A stretch of 64,000 nt of DNA. It comes from Bradyrhizobium acaciae. Lineage in GTDB: Bacteria; Pseudomonadota; Alphaproteobacteria; Rhizobiales; Xanthobacteraceae. The translations under genes were made by a program, and so were the position numbers. The notes under the pieces are model-generated. The model was not told the DNA's origin and ran no database searches. It was given only the letters and a program-made list of their open reading frames with translations. The stretch lies in contig NZ_JACMYK010000013.1 in assembly GCF_020889785.1 (NCBI RefSeq), forward strand, positions 1 to 64,000. The letters are read 5' to 3'. Positions 52,486 to 61,780 of the stretch are shown piece after piece (the stretch's first letter is position 1; every line of letters begins with the position of its first letter).

Positions 52486-52968
52486 CTAAAACGAAACTGC
52501 CGCCAGTTCTGCTGTGACGTCGCGAACGCCTTCTGCACGCCACACGTCGTCATGCAGAATGAATTTGTGGCTATTCGTATGAGCCACATAGGTCGCGCGG
52601 AGCTTGACCGTAGCATGGGGAATGAGCGCGGCTCGAAAAATGCCGTAGGATTCATCAAAGAGAACGCCAGCCAGAAAATCGAAGTGCTCACCGTCGAGCG
52701 CGCGAATGGCACCGAGCTGCCGAGACCGGTTCATAGTTATTCGCCGGCCCTTGATCTGAAATCGTTGCCCGTCGCTTCCAATGGCATCGATGTTAGGGTG
52801 GGAGTTCCCCGCGCGCGTCCATCCGAACGCATTGCAGAAAAGGTATTCCGCAAGATCGCCCGTGGGATTGTTTGCGGTGCGGGTAATGCCCCGCGCGCGC
52901 AGTTGGTCCGCAATCTTCGAGTGAAGGGTCAGCAATTCCTTGCTTGAGAGCTTAAGCAATTCTTCCAT
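52486..52968 (-). CDS. DUF6998-like restriction-endonuclease-fold protein
   Basis: A 160-aa protein. GDLAEYLFCNAFGWTRAGNSHPNIDAIGSDGQRFQIKGRR has the shape of a PD-(D/E)XK nuclease core (Glu, Asp in NIDAIG, then Q-x-K). The N-terminal helices (MEELLKLSSKELLTLHSKIADQLRARG) and C-terminal beta part are consistent with a DUF6998-type nuclease. It is 14 bp from the HEPN-like gene on the same strand, so the two probably form a pair. Activity is unproven. Confidence 0.7.
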   Translation of the reverse strand: MEELLKLSSKELLTLHSKIADQLRARGITRTANNPTGDLAEYLFCNAFGWTRAGNSHPNIDAIGSDGQRFQIKGRRITMNRSRQLGAIRALDGEHFDFLAGVLFDESYGIFRAALIPHATVKLRATYVAHTNSHKFILHDDVWRAEGVRDVTAELAAVSF

Positions 52969-52982
52969 AAGTCTCCTGACGG

Positions 52983-53468
52983 CTAAAAGTGTTGCTGCGG
53001 TTCGTGAAATGATGAGGAAACATCGGGTAGCGCTTCCAAGATCATATCCAACACAGCCAACGCATTCGTCATCAACGCCTCGTCCCGCTTGCGATCGGCC
53101 GGAGATAGTTTATTGCCATGAAATAGATTGTTACGGACCCGCCAGGTCGCGCCAATCAGATCGGACGTCGTCACCAGAGCGGCTGGCTGTGGACCGAACG
53201 CTACCCCGCCATCTCCATTTACGAGAAAATGCTTTGGCGGGTTTGCAATCAACATTTCAGCGACGTGGGCTTCCTCAACAGCTTGAAAGAATCCGGGCCC
53301 GAGCCGGGCGACCAGACGCGGGTGACCTATCTGCGCAACCTCTCCCTCGGCGGTCGAACGGAGCAATCGAAGCTGCTTTAGTGCGAATTCCATGCGTGCG
53401 AACGTCGCAAAGAATCGCAGCGTCAGGTCCGGCGATAGCCCATAGAGAAGTTCTTCGGTCGAGATCAC
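52983..53468 (-). CDS. HEPN-like protein
   Basis: A 161-aa all-helical protein. The motif RVRNNLFHGNK (about residues 113-123) contains RxxxxH (R-N-N-L-F-H), the HEPN ribonuclease signature, inside a helix-rich environment (TLRFFATFARMEFALKQLRLLR). HEPN domains act as RNases in toxin-antitoxin, abortive infection and CRISPR-associated systems. It sits directly upstream of a nuclease-fold gene, and nuclease/HEPN pairs occur in defence loci. The link is inference. Confidence 0.65.
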   Translation of the reverse strand: MISTEELLYGLSPDLTLRFFATFARMEFALKQLRLLRSTAEGEVAQIGHPRLVARLGPGFFQAVEEAHVAEMLIANPPKHFLVNGDGGVAFGPQPAALVTTSDLIGATWRVRNNLFHGNKLSPADRKRDEALMTNALAVLDMILEALPDVSSSFHEPQQHF

Positions 53469-53669
53469 TTTGCCTCCTCAGCAATGGTGGGCAAAAGCAG
53501 CTTAGCCTGAGACTGAAATGAGAGGTGCTCCAGCCAGTCCACCGGACCGGTACCCCTCCTACTACCTTAAGCGGTCACTTATCGCCGCCTCTCTGCCTCG
53601 TTGCAGTTCCTCCCAGAAAACCCGCGAAACCGCGACTTTCGGTAAGGGCGTTGACTCTTGGCCCAAAGA

Positions 53670-53684
53670 GAACAAAAGTAGAAC
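53670..53684. promoter_or_regulatory. LexA (SOS) box upstream of imuA
   Basis: GAACAAAAGTAGAAC is GAAC-N7-GAAC, the complement of the alphaproteobacterial LexA site GTTC-N7-GTTC. It ends 33 bp before the imuA ATG at 53718, so LexA can block the imuA-imuB-dnaE2 promoter until DNA damage. This fits the known SOS control of these cassettes. Confidence 0.9.
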
Positions 53685-53717
53685 ATCTGAGTTTTCCGTT
53701 CAGGAGATAGCCCACGG

Positions 53718-54479
53718 ATGGCCCTTGCCAGCCCGCCCATTCCTATTGCCGAATTACGCCGCTGGCTGGAGCGGGCGGAGGCGCATGCCTGCGGGGAACC
53801 GACGGTCCTTCCATTCGATGTGGCGGGAATCGATAGGCACTTGCCGACCGGCGGGCTCGGGCGCGGCCAATTGCACGAGGTCTGCGAAGGCGGAATCGCG
53901 AGCGAGTACGCCGGATTGGCGACGCTGTTCACCGCCGGCATTCTTGCGCGCATCCCCGGCCCTGTGTTGTGGTGTCTCAAGGGACGCGATCTCTTCGCGC
54001 CGGGGCTAGCTCGCGTCGGCCTTCATCCCGATCGCGTCATCTATTGCGAGACGTGGAAAGACCGCGACGTCCTTCCCGCGATGGAGGAAGGTCTCCGCTG
54101 TCACGGCTTGGCTGGCGTGGTGGGCGAACTTACCAAGCTTCCTCTGACGGCCTCTCGCCGTCTGCAGCTTTGCGCCGGGCAAAGCGGTGTAACGGCGTTC
54201 GCGATCCGGCGCTGGTACAACAGTGCCGAAAAAGCGCTCATTGGCGAGCCCAACGCCGCCGCAACACGCTGGCGCGTTTCTCCTTCGCCGTCTCCGCAAG
54301 ACGGGTTTGATGGTTTGCAGCGGCAACACTGGAAAGTGGAGCTTCTGCGCGTCCGCGGCGGCGACCCGCATTCCTGGATTTTGGAGGCATGCGATGCGCA
54401 GGGTCGTCTCGCTGTACCTGCCGCGCTGGCCGACCGATCGGTTGCGACGCAGGCACGGCGGCTCGTTGCCGCGATCTAG
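53718..54479 (+). CDS. imuA: ImuA (RecA-like mutasome protein)
   Basis: A 253-aa RecA/SulA-like protein with a core LPFDVAGIDRHLPTGGLGRGQLHEVCEGG (about residues 31-59) and a following strand (GPVLWCLKGRDLFAPGLARVGLHPDRVIYCE). It helps recruit the mutasome for translesion synthesis. It is directly before imuB; the two genes overlap by 86 bp in different frames, since the start of ImuB (54394) precedes this stop. It is the first gene of the LexA-controlled cassette. AGGAG is 11 nt upstream of the ATG. Confidence 0.88.
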   Translation: MALASPPIPIAELRRWLERAEAHACGEPTVLPFDVAGIDRHLPTGGLGRGQLHEVCEGGIASEYAGLATLFTAGILARIPGPVLWCLKGRDLFAPGLARVGLHPDRVIYCETWKDRDVLPAMEEGLRCHGLAGVVGELTKLPLTASRRLQLCAGQSGVTAFAIRRWYNSAEKALIGEPNAAATRWRVSPSPSPQDGFDGLQRQHWKVELLRVRGGDPHSWILEACDAQGRLAVPAALADRSVATQARRLVAAI

Positions 54480-55902
54480 GCACGTGGTCACAGCGCTAAT
54501 GCAGGGACAGCGTCGCGCCATTGTGAGCGTCGACGACGAGGCTGCACGCCTCGGCCTAACCCCGGGCATGAGCGTGGCGCATGCGCAGTCACTTCTGCCC
54601 GATCTGATCGTGATGGATGCCACCCCGGAGGAAGATGAAGCGGCGCTGTTCAGATTGGCGATCTGGTGTGTCCGGTATTCGCCAGTCGTAGCCGTGAACC
54701 CTCCGGATGGCGTCTTCATTGATGTCGCTGGCTCTGCTCACCTCTTCCACGGCGAGAATGCTCTTCTCACCGATCTCGGTGCGCGGCTTGAGAGCGCCGG
54801 GTATCGGTCGAAGGCCGCGATCTCGGATACACCAGGTTGTAGCTGGGCGCTCGCACGCTATGGCTCGACCAGCCTTGCATCTCCCGGCCGCCAAGCGGAA
54901 GCGATTGCAAGCCTGCCGGTCGCGGCCTTGCGCCTTCCGGCGGAAGTTGTCTCATCCCTCCACGAAGTCGGCATTGAGCGCATCGCACAGCTCGCAAGCA
55001 AACCGCGCGCAAGCCTTCATCTGCGCTTTGGCGCCGATGTGCTTCTGCGCTTCGATCAGGCGCTTGGCAGCCTGACCGAGGCGCTGACCTCGATTATCCC
55101 GCCCGAATTGCCGCGTGTTGAACTGAAGTTTGTCGAGCCGATTGCCGATCCCGACAATCTTCAGCGCGTGATCGAGCGGCTATGCGAAAAGCTTTGCTTG
55201 CTTTTGGAAGGCCGCGGCGTCGGCGCGCGTCGTCTCGACCTTGTTTTTACCCGTGTCGACAATGTCGATCAGTCGGTGCGCATTGGTCTGTCCCGTCCCT
55301 ACCGCGAACCCAAGCACCTCGCAAAACTGCTTGCCGAACGGCTTGTCTTGGTCGATCCCGGCCTCGGTATCGAAATCGCGGCCCTGACCGCTTCGTGGGT
55401 CGAAGCGCTTGCCGAAAAGCAGACCATCGGCCGCCACGTCGGGATGCGAGGCGCCGATGTCGATGTAAGCCAGCTCGTCGATACGCTCGGTGTGCGCCTC
55501 GGGCAGAACAAGGTGTTCCGGCTGACGCCCGTCGAAAGCGCGCTGCCCGAGCGCAGCATGAAACGTATCCCAGCCTTGGACCCGATCCAAAGCGTGGCAT
55601 GGCCCAAAAACCTGCCGCGGCCCGCTCGACTATTTGATCGACCGGAAAAAGTTCATGCTATTGCGGCACTCCCCGATCACCCGCCGCGCATGTTCGTATG
55701 GCGCAATCGCCAGCATCGTGTCGCCAAGGCGGACGGGCCCGAACGTATCCACGGTGAGTGGTGGATCAGTGATGCCGAACTCAGCCTCGTGCGCGACTAC
55801 TACCGCATCGAAACCGCAGATGGCTCCCGCTACTGGATATTCCGCAACGGTCCTGCCGGAGAAGGTGGCGGCTGGTGGCTCCATGGCGTGGGTGAAGCAT
55901 GA
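54394..55902 (+). CDS. imuB: ImuB (Y-family-like mutasome protein)
   Basis: A 502-aa protein of DinB/UmuC fold. It starts [17 protein letters not shown], without the catalytic acidic residue expected in active Y-family polymerases, so it is thought to be non-catalytic and to link the beta clamp to DnaE2. A middle region ([21 protein letters not shown]) and an HhH-like region ([35 protein letters not shown]) follow. GGAGG lies 6 nt before the ATG at 54394. It overlaps imuA by 86 bp and dnaE2 by 4 bp (ATGA), so translation is coupled. Confidence 0.9.
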   Translation: MRRVVSLYLPRWPTDRLRRRHGGSLPRSRHVVTALMQGQRRAIVSVDDEAARLGLTPGMSVAHAQSLLPDLIVMDATPEEDEAALFRLAIWCVRYSPVVAVNPPDGVFIDVAGSAHLFHGENALLTDLGARLESAGYRSKAAISDTPGCSWALARYGSTSLASPGRQAEAIASLPVAALRLPAEVVSSLHEVGIERIAQLASKPRASLHLRFGADVLLRFDQALGSLTEALTSIIPPELPRVELKFVEPIADPDNLQRVIERLCEKLCLLLEGRGVGARRLDLVFTRVDNVDQSVRIGLSRPYREPKHLAKLLAERLVLVDPGLGIEIAALTASWVEALAEKQTIGRHVGMRGADVDVSQLVDTLGVRLGQNKVFRLTPVESALPERSMKRIPALDPIQSVAWPKNLPRPARLFDRPEKVHAIAALPDHPPRMFVWRNRQHRVAKADGPERIHGEWWISDAELSLVRDYYRIETADGSRYWIFRNGPAGEGGGWWLHGVGEA

Positions 55903-58900
55903 ATTATGCAGAATTGCAGGTCACCACGCATTTTTCCTTTTTACGTGGCGTTTCATCGGCTGAGGATTTGTTCGCGGCGGCGGCAGTGCTCGGCATCAAG
56001 GCGCTCGGAATCGTCGACCGGAATTCGCTCGCGGGGATCGTGCGGGCTCATGAAGCCGCAAAAGTAACAGGCGTCAGGCTTCTTGTCGGCTGCCGGCTCG
56101 ATCTCCAGTGCGGCACGTCCCTTCTCGTCTATCCTACGGATCGCAGAGCCTATAGTCGGCTTTGCCGCCTGCTCACCGTTGGCAAGGCGCGTGCCGGCAA
56201 GGGCGCCTGTCAAATCGACTGGCCTGATGTCGCGAAATGGAACGAAGGATTGCTTGCCGTCCTTCTTCCGGACGGGCTCGATGATCGCTTGGGAAGCGAG
56301 CTTGCCCGGTTGCGCGATATCTTCGGCAACCGCGCCTATTGCGCGCTGACCCGCCTCTTTCTTCCAAATGAAGCCGAGCGACTGGAAAGCATCGAAAGCG
56401 CGGCTTCGAGAGTTCGTGTGGCCACAGTCGTCACCAACGACATTCTCTATCATTGCCCGACACGGCGCATGTTGCAGGATGTGGTCACCTGCATACGCCT
56501 GCACACGACCATCGACCGGGCAGGTTTTCTGCTTGAGCGGCACGCCGATCGCTTCCTTAAAACGCCGCAGGAAATGTTCCGGTTGTTTCCCCGCTATCCG
56601 GAAGCCGTGCGCCGGACCATCGAAATAGCGGAGCGCTGCCGCTTCTCGCTCGATGAATTGACCTACTCCTATCCGACCGAAGAACTCGAGGATGGGCTCA
56701 CCGCTCAGGAACGGCTCGAAAAGCTCACATGGGATGGTGCCGCGCGGCGCTATCCGAACGCGCTCCCCGACAAGGTGGCTACACAATTACGGCACGAGCT
56801 CACCTTGATTGAACGCATGCAATATGCGCCGTACTTCCTGACTGTCGAAACCATCGTTCGCTTCGCCCGCTCCAAGGGCATCCTCTGCCAGGGGCGCGGC
56901 TCTGCCGCGAATTCCGCCGTCTGCTATGTGCTAGGCATCACGGCGATCGATCCCGTACGGCAGGGTTTGCTTTTCGAGCGCTTCGTGAGCGAGGAACGTC
57001 GCGAACCACCGGATATCGATGTCGACTTCGAGCACGAACGGCGCGAAGAAGTCATTCAGTGGATTTATGAGACCTACGGCCGGACGCGCTCCGCGCTCAC
57101 AGCCGTTGTCTCGCGTTACCGCTCGCGCGGCGCCGTGCGCGAGGTCGGCAAGGCACTCGGCCTGCCGGAAGATGTTACGGCATCTCTTGCCGGCATGATC
57201 TGGGGCTGGAGCACGGACGGCGTCGCCGAGCAGGAAGTGAAAGAACTCGGACTCAACCTCGCGGACCGGCGGCTGCGGTTAACTCTCGATCTGGCAAAGC
57301 AGCTCATCGGCACGCCGCGCCACCTCTCGCAGCATCCGGGTGGCTTCGTTCTCACGCTGGATCGTCTCGACGAACTCGTTCCCATCGAACCTGCCGCCAT
57401 GGAAAACCGGCAGGTCATCGAATGGGACAAGGATGACATCGACGCTCTTAAATTCATGAAGGTCGATGTGCTGGGGCTCGGCATGCTGGGCTGCATGCGC
57501 CGCGCCTTCGACCTTCTGGACAAGGCTAAAGGCCTGCGCTTGGACCTTGCTTCCGTGCCTGCCGAAGATCCCGCCACTTACGCCATGATCCAGAACGCCG
57601 ACACGACCGGCGTATTTCAAATCGAATCCCGCGCGCAGATGGCGATGTTGCCGCGCCTTCGTCCGAAGACTTTCTATGACCTCGTCATCGAGGTCGCCAT
57701 TGTGCGGCCGGGTCCCATCCAAGGCGACATGGTCCATCCCTATATCCGCCGCCGTGAGGGGCGCGAAGCTGTAACCTTTCCGACCGAGGCTTTGCGCAAA
57801 GTGCTTGGAAAAACCCTGGGCGTGCCGCTATTCCAGGAACAGGCCATGCAGGTCGCGATGGTTGCTGCCGGGTTCTCCCCGACCGAGGCCGACCAGCTTC
57901 GCCGCTCCATGGCGACCTTTAAGTTTACGGGTGGCATTCACAAGTTTCAGGAGAAGCTCATCACCGGGATGCTCGACAACGGCTACACCCGCGAATTTGC
58001 CGAACGTACCTTCAGGCAGCTCGAAGGCTTCGGAAGCTATGGCTTTCCGGAATCCCACGCCGCGAGCTTCGCGCTCATCGCCTACGCCTCGAGCTGGATG
58101 AAGTGCCATCATCCCGATGCGTTTCTCGCAGCAATCCTCAATGCGCAGCCCATGGGCTTTTATGCGCCCGCGCAACTGGTGCGAGACGCCCGCGAACATG
58201 GTGTCGAGGTCCGTCCCGTCGACATCAATCTCTCGGAATGGGACTGCACGCTGGAGCCGAGGTCCGGGAAATACCATGCCGTGCGCCTCGGTTTCTGCAT
58301 GGTGCGCAGCCTGAACCAGAAGGATGCCGAGCAGCTTGTCGACCGGCGCAGTTTTGGGCGCATACGGGAAAAGCGCCTCGAAAGCCGTCTCAGCTCCATT
58401 GAAGAAGTATGGCGCCGCGCCGACATCCCTGTTGCCATGTTGCGGCACATCGCAGCCGCCGATGGCTTTGCCGGGCTCGGCCTCTCCCGGCGCGAAGCGA
58501 ACTGGGCGATCAAGGCGCTGAGGGACAGTCCACTTCCGCTCTTTTCCGCAGCGGACGACCACGACGGGCTCTTGCGGCCTGAAGCCACGGAAAACTCTGT
58601 CGAGTTGCCGCCGATGGCACCGGGCCGGGCGGTCGTCGAGGACTATCGCACCATCGGCTTAAGTTTGCGCGGGCATCCTGTCTCGTTTGCTCGGGACAAC
58701 CTGACAGAACGAGGCTTTGCTTCGTGTCAGACCATACGAACCGCGCCGAACGGCACTCGATTGTCGATTGCCGGCCTTGTGCTGGTTCGCCAGATGCCAG
58801 GCTCCGCCAAGGGCGTCATGTTCATCACCATCGAGGATGAGACCGCGAACGCGAACCTGATCGTCTGGCCTTCCGTGTTTGCCAAAAACCGGCGATCCAT

Positions 58901-59183
58901 ACTCGCCGCGAGCATGCTCGGCGTGCGCGGCCGCGTTCAAAGTGCCAGCAACGTCATTCATCTCATCGTCGCGGAGGTATGTGACCTCACGAATGATCTC
59001 AAGCTCATGTCTGGCGCAGGCGACGCGCTAATCCTGCCGGCGGGCCGTGGCGATGAAGCGAAGCACGGCGGCAGCGGGATGGATAGCCGTGAGCCCAAAG
59101 CACCGATCATTCGGCCTCGCGATATGTATGAGCCCGACCTTCACATCGATACCCTCAAGATCAAGGCGAGGAATTTTCACTAA
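55899..59183 (+). CDS. dnaE2: Error-prone DNA polymerase DnaE2 (ImuC)
   Basis: A 1,094-aa C-family polymerase of typical DnaE2 length. The N-terminal PHP domain begins [28 protein letters not shown]. Catalytic Asp residues are in [15 protein letters not shown] (about residue 370) and in [16 protein letters not shown] (about 525). An HhH/OB-fold region follows ([26 protein letters not shown], about 950-1010). It does translesion synthesis and damage-induced mutagenesis together with ImuA and ImuB. The ATG at 55899 overlaps the imuB stop. No frame damage is seen. Confidence 0.95.
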   Translation: MNYAELQVTTHFSFLRGVSSAEDLFAAAAVLGIKALGIVDRNSLAGIVRAHEAAKVTGVRLLVGCRLDLQCGTSLLVYPTDRRAYSRLCRLLTVGKARAGKGACQIDWPDVAKWNEGLLAVLLPDGLDDRLGSELARLRDIFGNRAYCALTRLFLPNEAERLESIESAASRVRVATVVTNDILYHCPTRRMLQDVVTCIRLHTTIDRAGFLLERHADRFLKTPQEMFRLFPRYPEAVRRTIEIAERCRFSLDELTYSYPTEELEDGLTAQERLEKLTWDGAARRYPNALPDKVATQLRHELTLIERMQYAPYFLTVETIVRFARSKGILCQGRGSAANSAVCYVLGITAIDPVRQGLLFERFVSEERREPPDIDVDFEHERREEVIQWIYETYGRTRSALTAVVSRYRSRGAVREVGKALGLPEDVTASLAGMIWGWSTDGVAEQEVKELGLNLADRRLRLTLDLAKQLIGTPRHLSQHPGGFVLTLDRLDELVPIEPAAMENRQVIEWDKDDIDALKFMKVDVLGLGMLGCMRRAFDLLDKAKGLRLDLASVPAEDPATYAMIQNADTTGVFQIESRAQMAMLPRLRPKTFYDLVIEVAIVRPGPIQGDMVHPYIRRREGREAVTFPTEALRKVLGKTLGVPLFQEQAMQVAMVAAGFSPTEADQLRRSMATFKFTGGIHKFQEKLITGMLDNGYTREFAERTFRQLEGFGSYGFPESHAASFALIAYASSWMKCHHPDAFLAAILNAQPMGFYAPAQLVRDAREHGVEVRPVDINLSEWDCTLEPRSGKYHAVRLGFCMVRSLNQKDAEQLVDRRSFGRIREKRLESRLSSIEEVWRRADIPVAMLRHIAAADGFAGLGLSRREANWAIKALRDSPLPLFSAADDHDGLLRPEATENSVELPPMAPGRAVVEDYRTIGLSLRGHPVSFARDNLTERGFASCQTIRTAPNGTRLSIAGLVLVRQMPGSAKGVMFITIEDETANANLIVWPSVFAKNRRSILAASMLGVRGRVQSASNVIHLIVAEVCDLTNDLKLMSGAGDALILPAGRGDEAKHGGSGMDSREPKAPIIRPRDMYEPDLHIDTLKIKARNFH

Positions 59184-59264
59184 GCGGCCCGGCCGGACGC
59201 TCGTCAGCGACAGATGATGCGCGTTTTACTGCTCGGCTCCATTCCGGCTGCCCTGGGAGGAGCG

Positions 59265-61557
59265 CTAGCGCGTCGTGAAGGCCAAGGTCCGCCGTGCAAA
59301 ATCGACCAACTCCGTATCGTTAATTGCTTGGGTGCGGTACGCGGGGTTGCTATCGTGATGAAACCTGTTTGCGTAATCGGTCAGGCGGCGCAACTCGTCA
59401 ATGTCCCCCTGATCCAAGATCTGATCGGGCGTGTTGACACGCTGTTCGCACAATCCGCGAAACGGTCCGAGCAAAAAGCCCGGAGTAAAATACTGCGGAT
59501 AGGCCACGCGCATAAATGCTTCGAGGCTCGGACGAAGCGCTTCAGCAACCTCGCGCCGGTCACCCTGCGCTGTGTGCACGTAATCGCGGAGCAAGGCGTG
59601 GCGGCGGTCGTGGTCCGTGATCAGGTCTTGATTGACATCCCAGCCGCGCAGCGTTGAGCCGCTGGTCGCTCGTTCGAGCGTAAACGCAGATCGAAGGGTC
59701 GGATCGGTGCCCTCCCACAACGCACAGAGAAACGGCTTGCTGTGCGACAAGACGATGACCTGCGTTACGCGCTGTGCGAGCGCACACACTTCGTGTACCG
59801 TCGATAAGGTTCGATGGTCGTCAAGGCTCGACACAGGATCATCTATCACCACAATCTTGCGCGCCAAATTCGTGTCCTGATCGAGCGACGCGAAGAAAAT
59901 GGCGAGTGCCAGCGTGTTGCGGTCCCCAGCTTTTAAAGGACGGCGCTCCGGCGGGTGTATTCGTCGCGGAAACAGCGATGGACTGGTTGTTGATCAGCAC
60001 ATTGTAGGTACAAGATGAGCCTCCGCGCGTATTGTTCGACGTCACGCTATCGAGCCGGAACCCGGCATTGAAGCGACGAAGACAGTCGTTGATCGCCACC
60101 TGATAGGCCGGGAAAATGTTGGTGCGATACTGATTGAGCGCCGCACGCGCCGCGTCGCGCGCTGCTTCGGCCGCAAGTTTGTTGCGGTTCTCCGCCTGAT
60201 AGTTGTCGCATAGCGGCGCAATTTCATGGGAATGGCGACTTTTAGTCGCCTGAAGCTGCGATAGGTCGCTTTTCAATGCCGCCATATTCGCAGTTGCCGC
60301 CCGCTCCTTCACCAATTCGATAGCGGACTTGGTTTGCTGCAATTGCTCACTCAAGCGCGCGATCGACGCCGCTTGCAGGCGGTACTGTTCGATCGCACGG
60401 GAGGCATCTGCACTCAGTTCGATCCGATCGAGCGGCGCGGCGCGCTTAGCTTCGAGTGCAACTTTGATAGCATCACGCATATTGGTCCAAGCAGCTTGAA
60501 TCGCGTCGACATCCAAGCTCACCTCAGGAACATCCGTGAATTGCGACCAAAATCCCCGGGCCTCGCCCCATAGCCGCACAATCCGCGCAAGATAGAGTTG
60601 CGCATCGGAGCTGTGTTCTGACACGAACTGCTGGAGCATCGCGTCTGTCGCTTGCTTGTGATCAGCATAGGAGGCTGCAAAATAGGAGCGGTAGTGATTG
60701 ACGAGCTCCGAACCTCCGAGATCCTGCGCGCAGAACGGGCACGGCTTGTCGGCAGCATGATCGAGGTCGCCTGGAATGCGGCCGATGCCGTTTTCGACCC
60801 ACTGTTCGCCACCGCGCCCCAATGACGCAAAATGCTGTTGCACTTGATTGGTCGCAGTCTGATCCAACCCTTCCAGGGTGCGCCCGAGGAGTGTCCGAAT
60901 GGCTTCGACATCAACTTCCGGGAGCGAGAAGGATCGGAAATCCTCCCCCGCGCGGATAGCATCCTGTTGGCTTGCCGCCGCCACGGCGCGCTCGGCATCA
61001 CGGATGGCATCATCAACTTCGGGGTTTGGCGGAAGCGAGCAGAATTGCTCGACTGGAACACCGAACCTCGCGGTTTCTGGAATGGCCGCAGCAAGGTCGC
61101 GCAATGACCGGCTTATCGTTTCGATATTTTGGACCTGCGTTTGAACCGCCAGGTTCAACGTGACGCCTTGGGCTCCGAGAATGAACTCGTGCAGATGCTG
61201 CCGATGCGCGGCATCTATCGCAAGGCCAGAACAAATATTCTGGTCGACGAAAGCGTCATCGAAGATGGCAATGTCGGGAACGTGACGGTTCCATGCACCG
61301 TTATCGTACATCGCGTGAGGCGGTCCGCCCGCACAGTCGACAATGACACGCGGTGCATGCGTCGCGCCAAGCCTGTGCCGTTCCCGGATAAGGACAGGGT
61401 CATTTGTCGCGAGCGAGCGAAGGATGGACGACAGCGTCGTCTTGCCTCGGCCGTTCTCGGCATAGCCCAACGCCAGCTTGGCAAGCTGCAAGCCTGCACC
61501 CGTCGAAACAGAGTCGAACTGACCGACATTTTGAAGAAGGCGCAAATTGTTCAGCAT
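59265..61557 (-). pseudogene. RloC/PrrC-like (AAA_13) zinc-hook ATPase, frameshifted
   Basis: A protein of about 765 aa broken into two frames: 61557-59839 and a continuation ending at 59265. Walker A is GYAENGRGKTTLSSIL (about residue 32). A coiled-coil middle has a zinc-hook CxxC (KPCPFCAQDL). The signature AGDRNTLALAIFFASLD and Walker B KIVVIDDPVSSLDDHRT lie in the second frame. Family members usually read 'SFK..LSAGDR'; here TTTAAA is followed directly by A then GCTGGGGACCGC near 59922, so about 11 nt seem missing. The C-terminus keeps RPSLEAFMR and FHHD, resembling the nuclease end of RloC. This family is known as translation-halting or DNA-damage-responsive anti-phage ATPases. Inactive allele or sequencing error. 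Confidence 0.8.
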
Positions 61558-61780
61558 GACGAAAGCTCAGCACTCGCAAAGGGAACCGGGCGTCGGCGAT
61601 CATCGCACCGCGCCCCTTGATAGAGTATTATCCACAGCTACAATCTATGGACGCAAAAGCAACAATTTCAGTAAGTTACACCGAAGTTGTCCGATCTGAG
61701 CTCAACCATACTCCGATCCTTTCCGTGATTTTCTCCAATTTTCTCTAGCTGTCAATCTGGAACTCGTGTACAACGGGTTT

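Noticed and set aside
54223..54393. In-frame extension of imuB upstream of 54394
   Set aside because: It lies inside imuA and has no family sequence; the ATG at 54394 has a proper GGAGG and starts with the ImuB N-terminus.
59915..59935. Programmed frameshift at TTTAAAA in the RloC-like gene
   Set aside because: The heptamer is not in register with the zero frame and a +1 or -2 shift would be needed, so a deletion is simpler.
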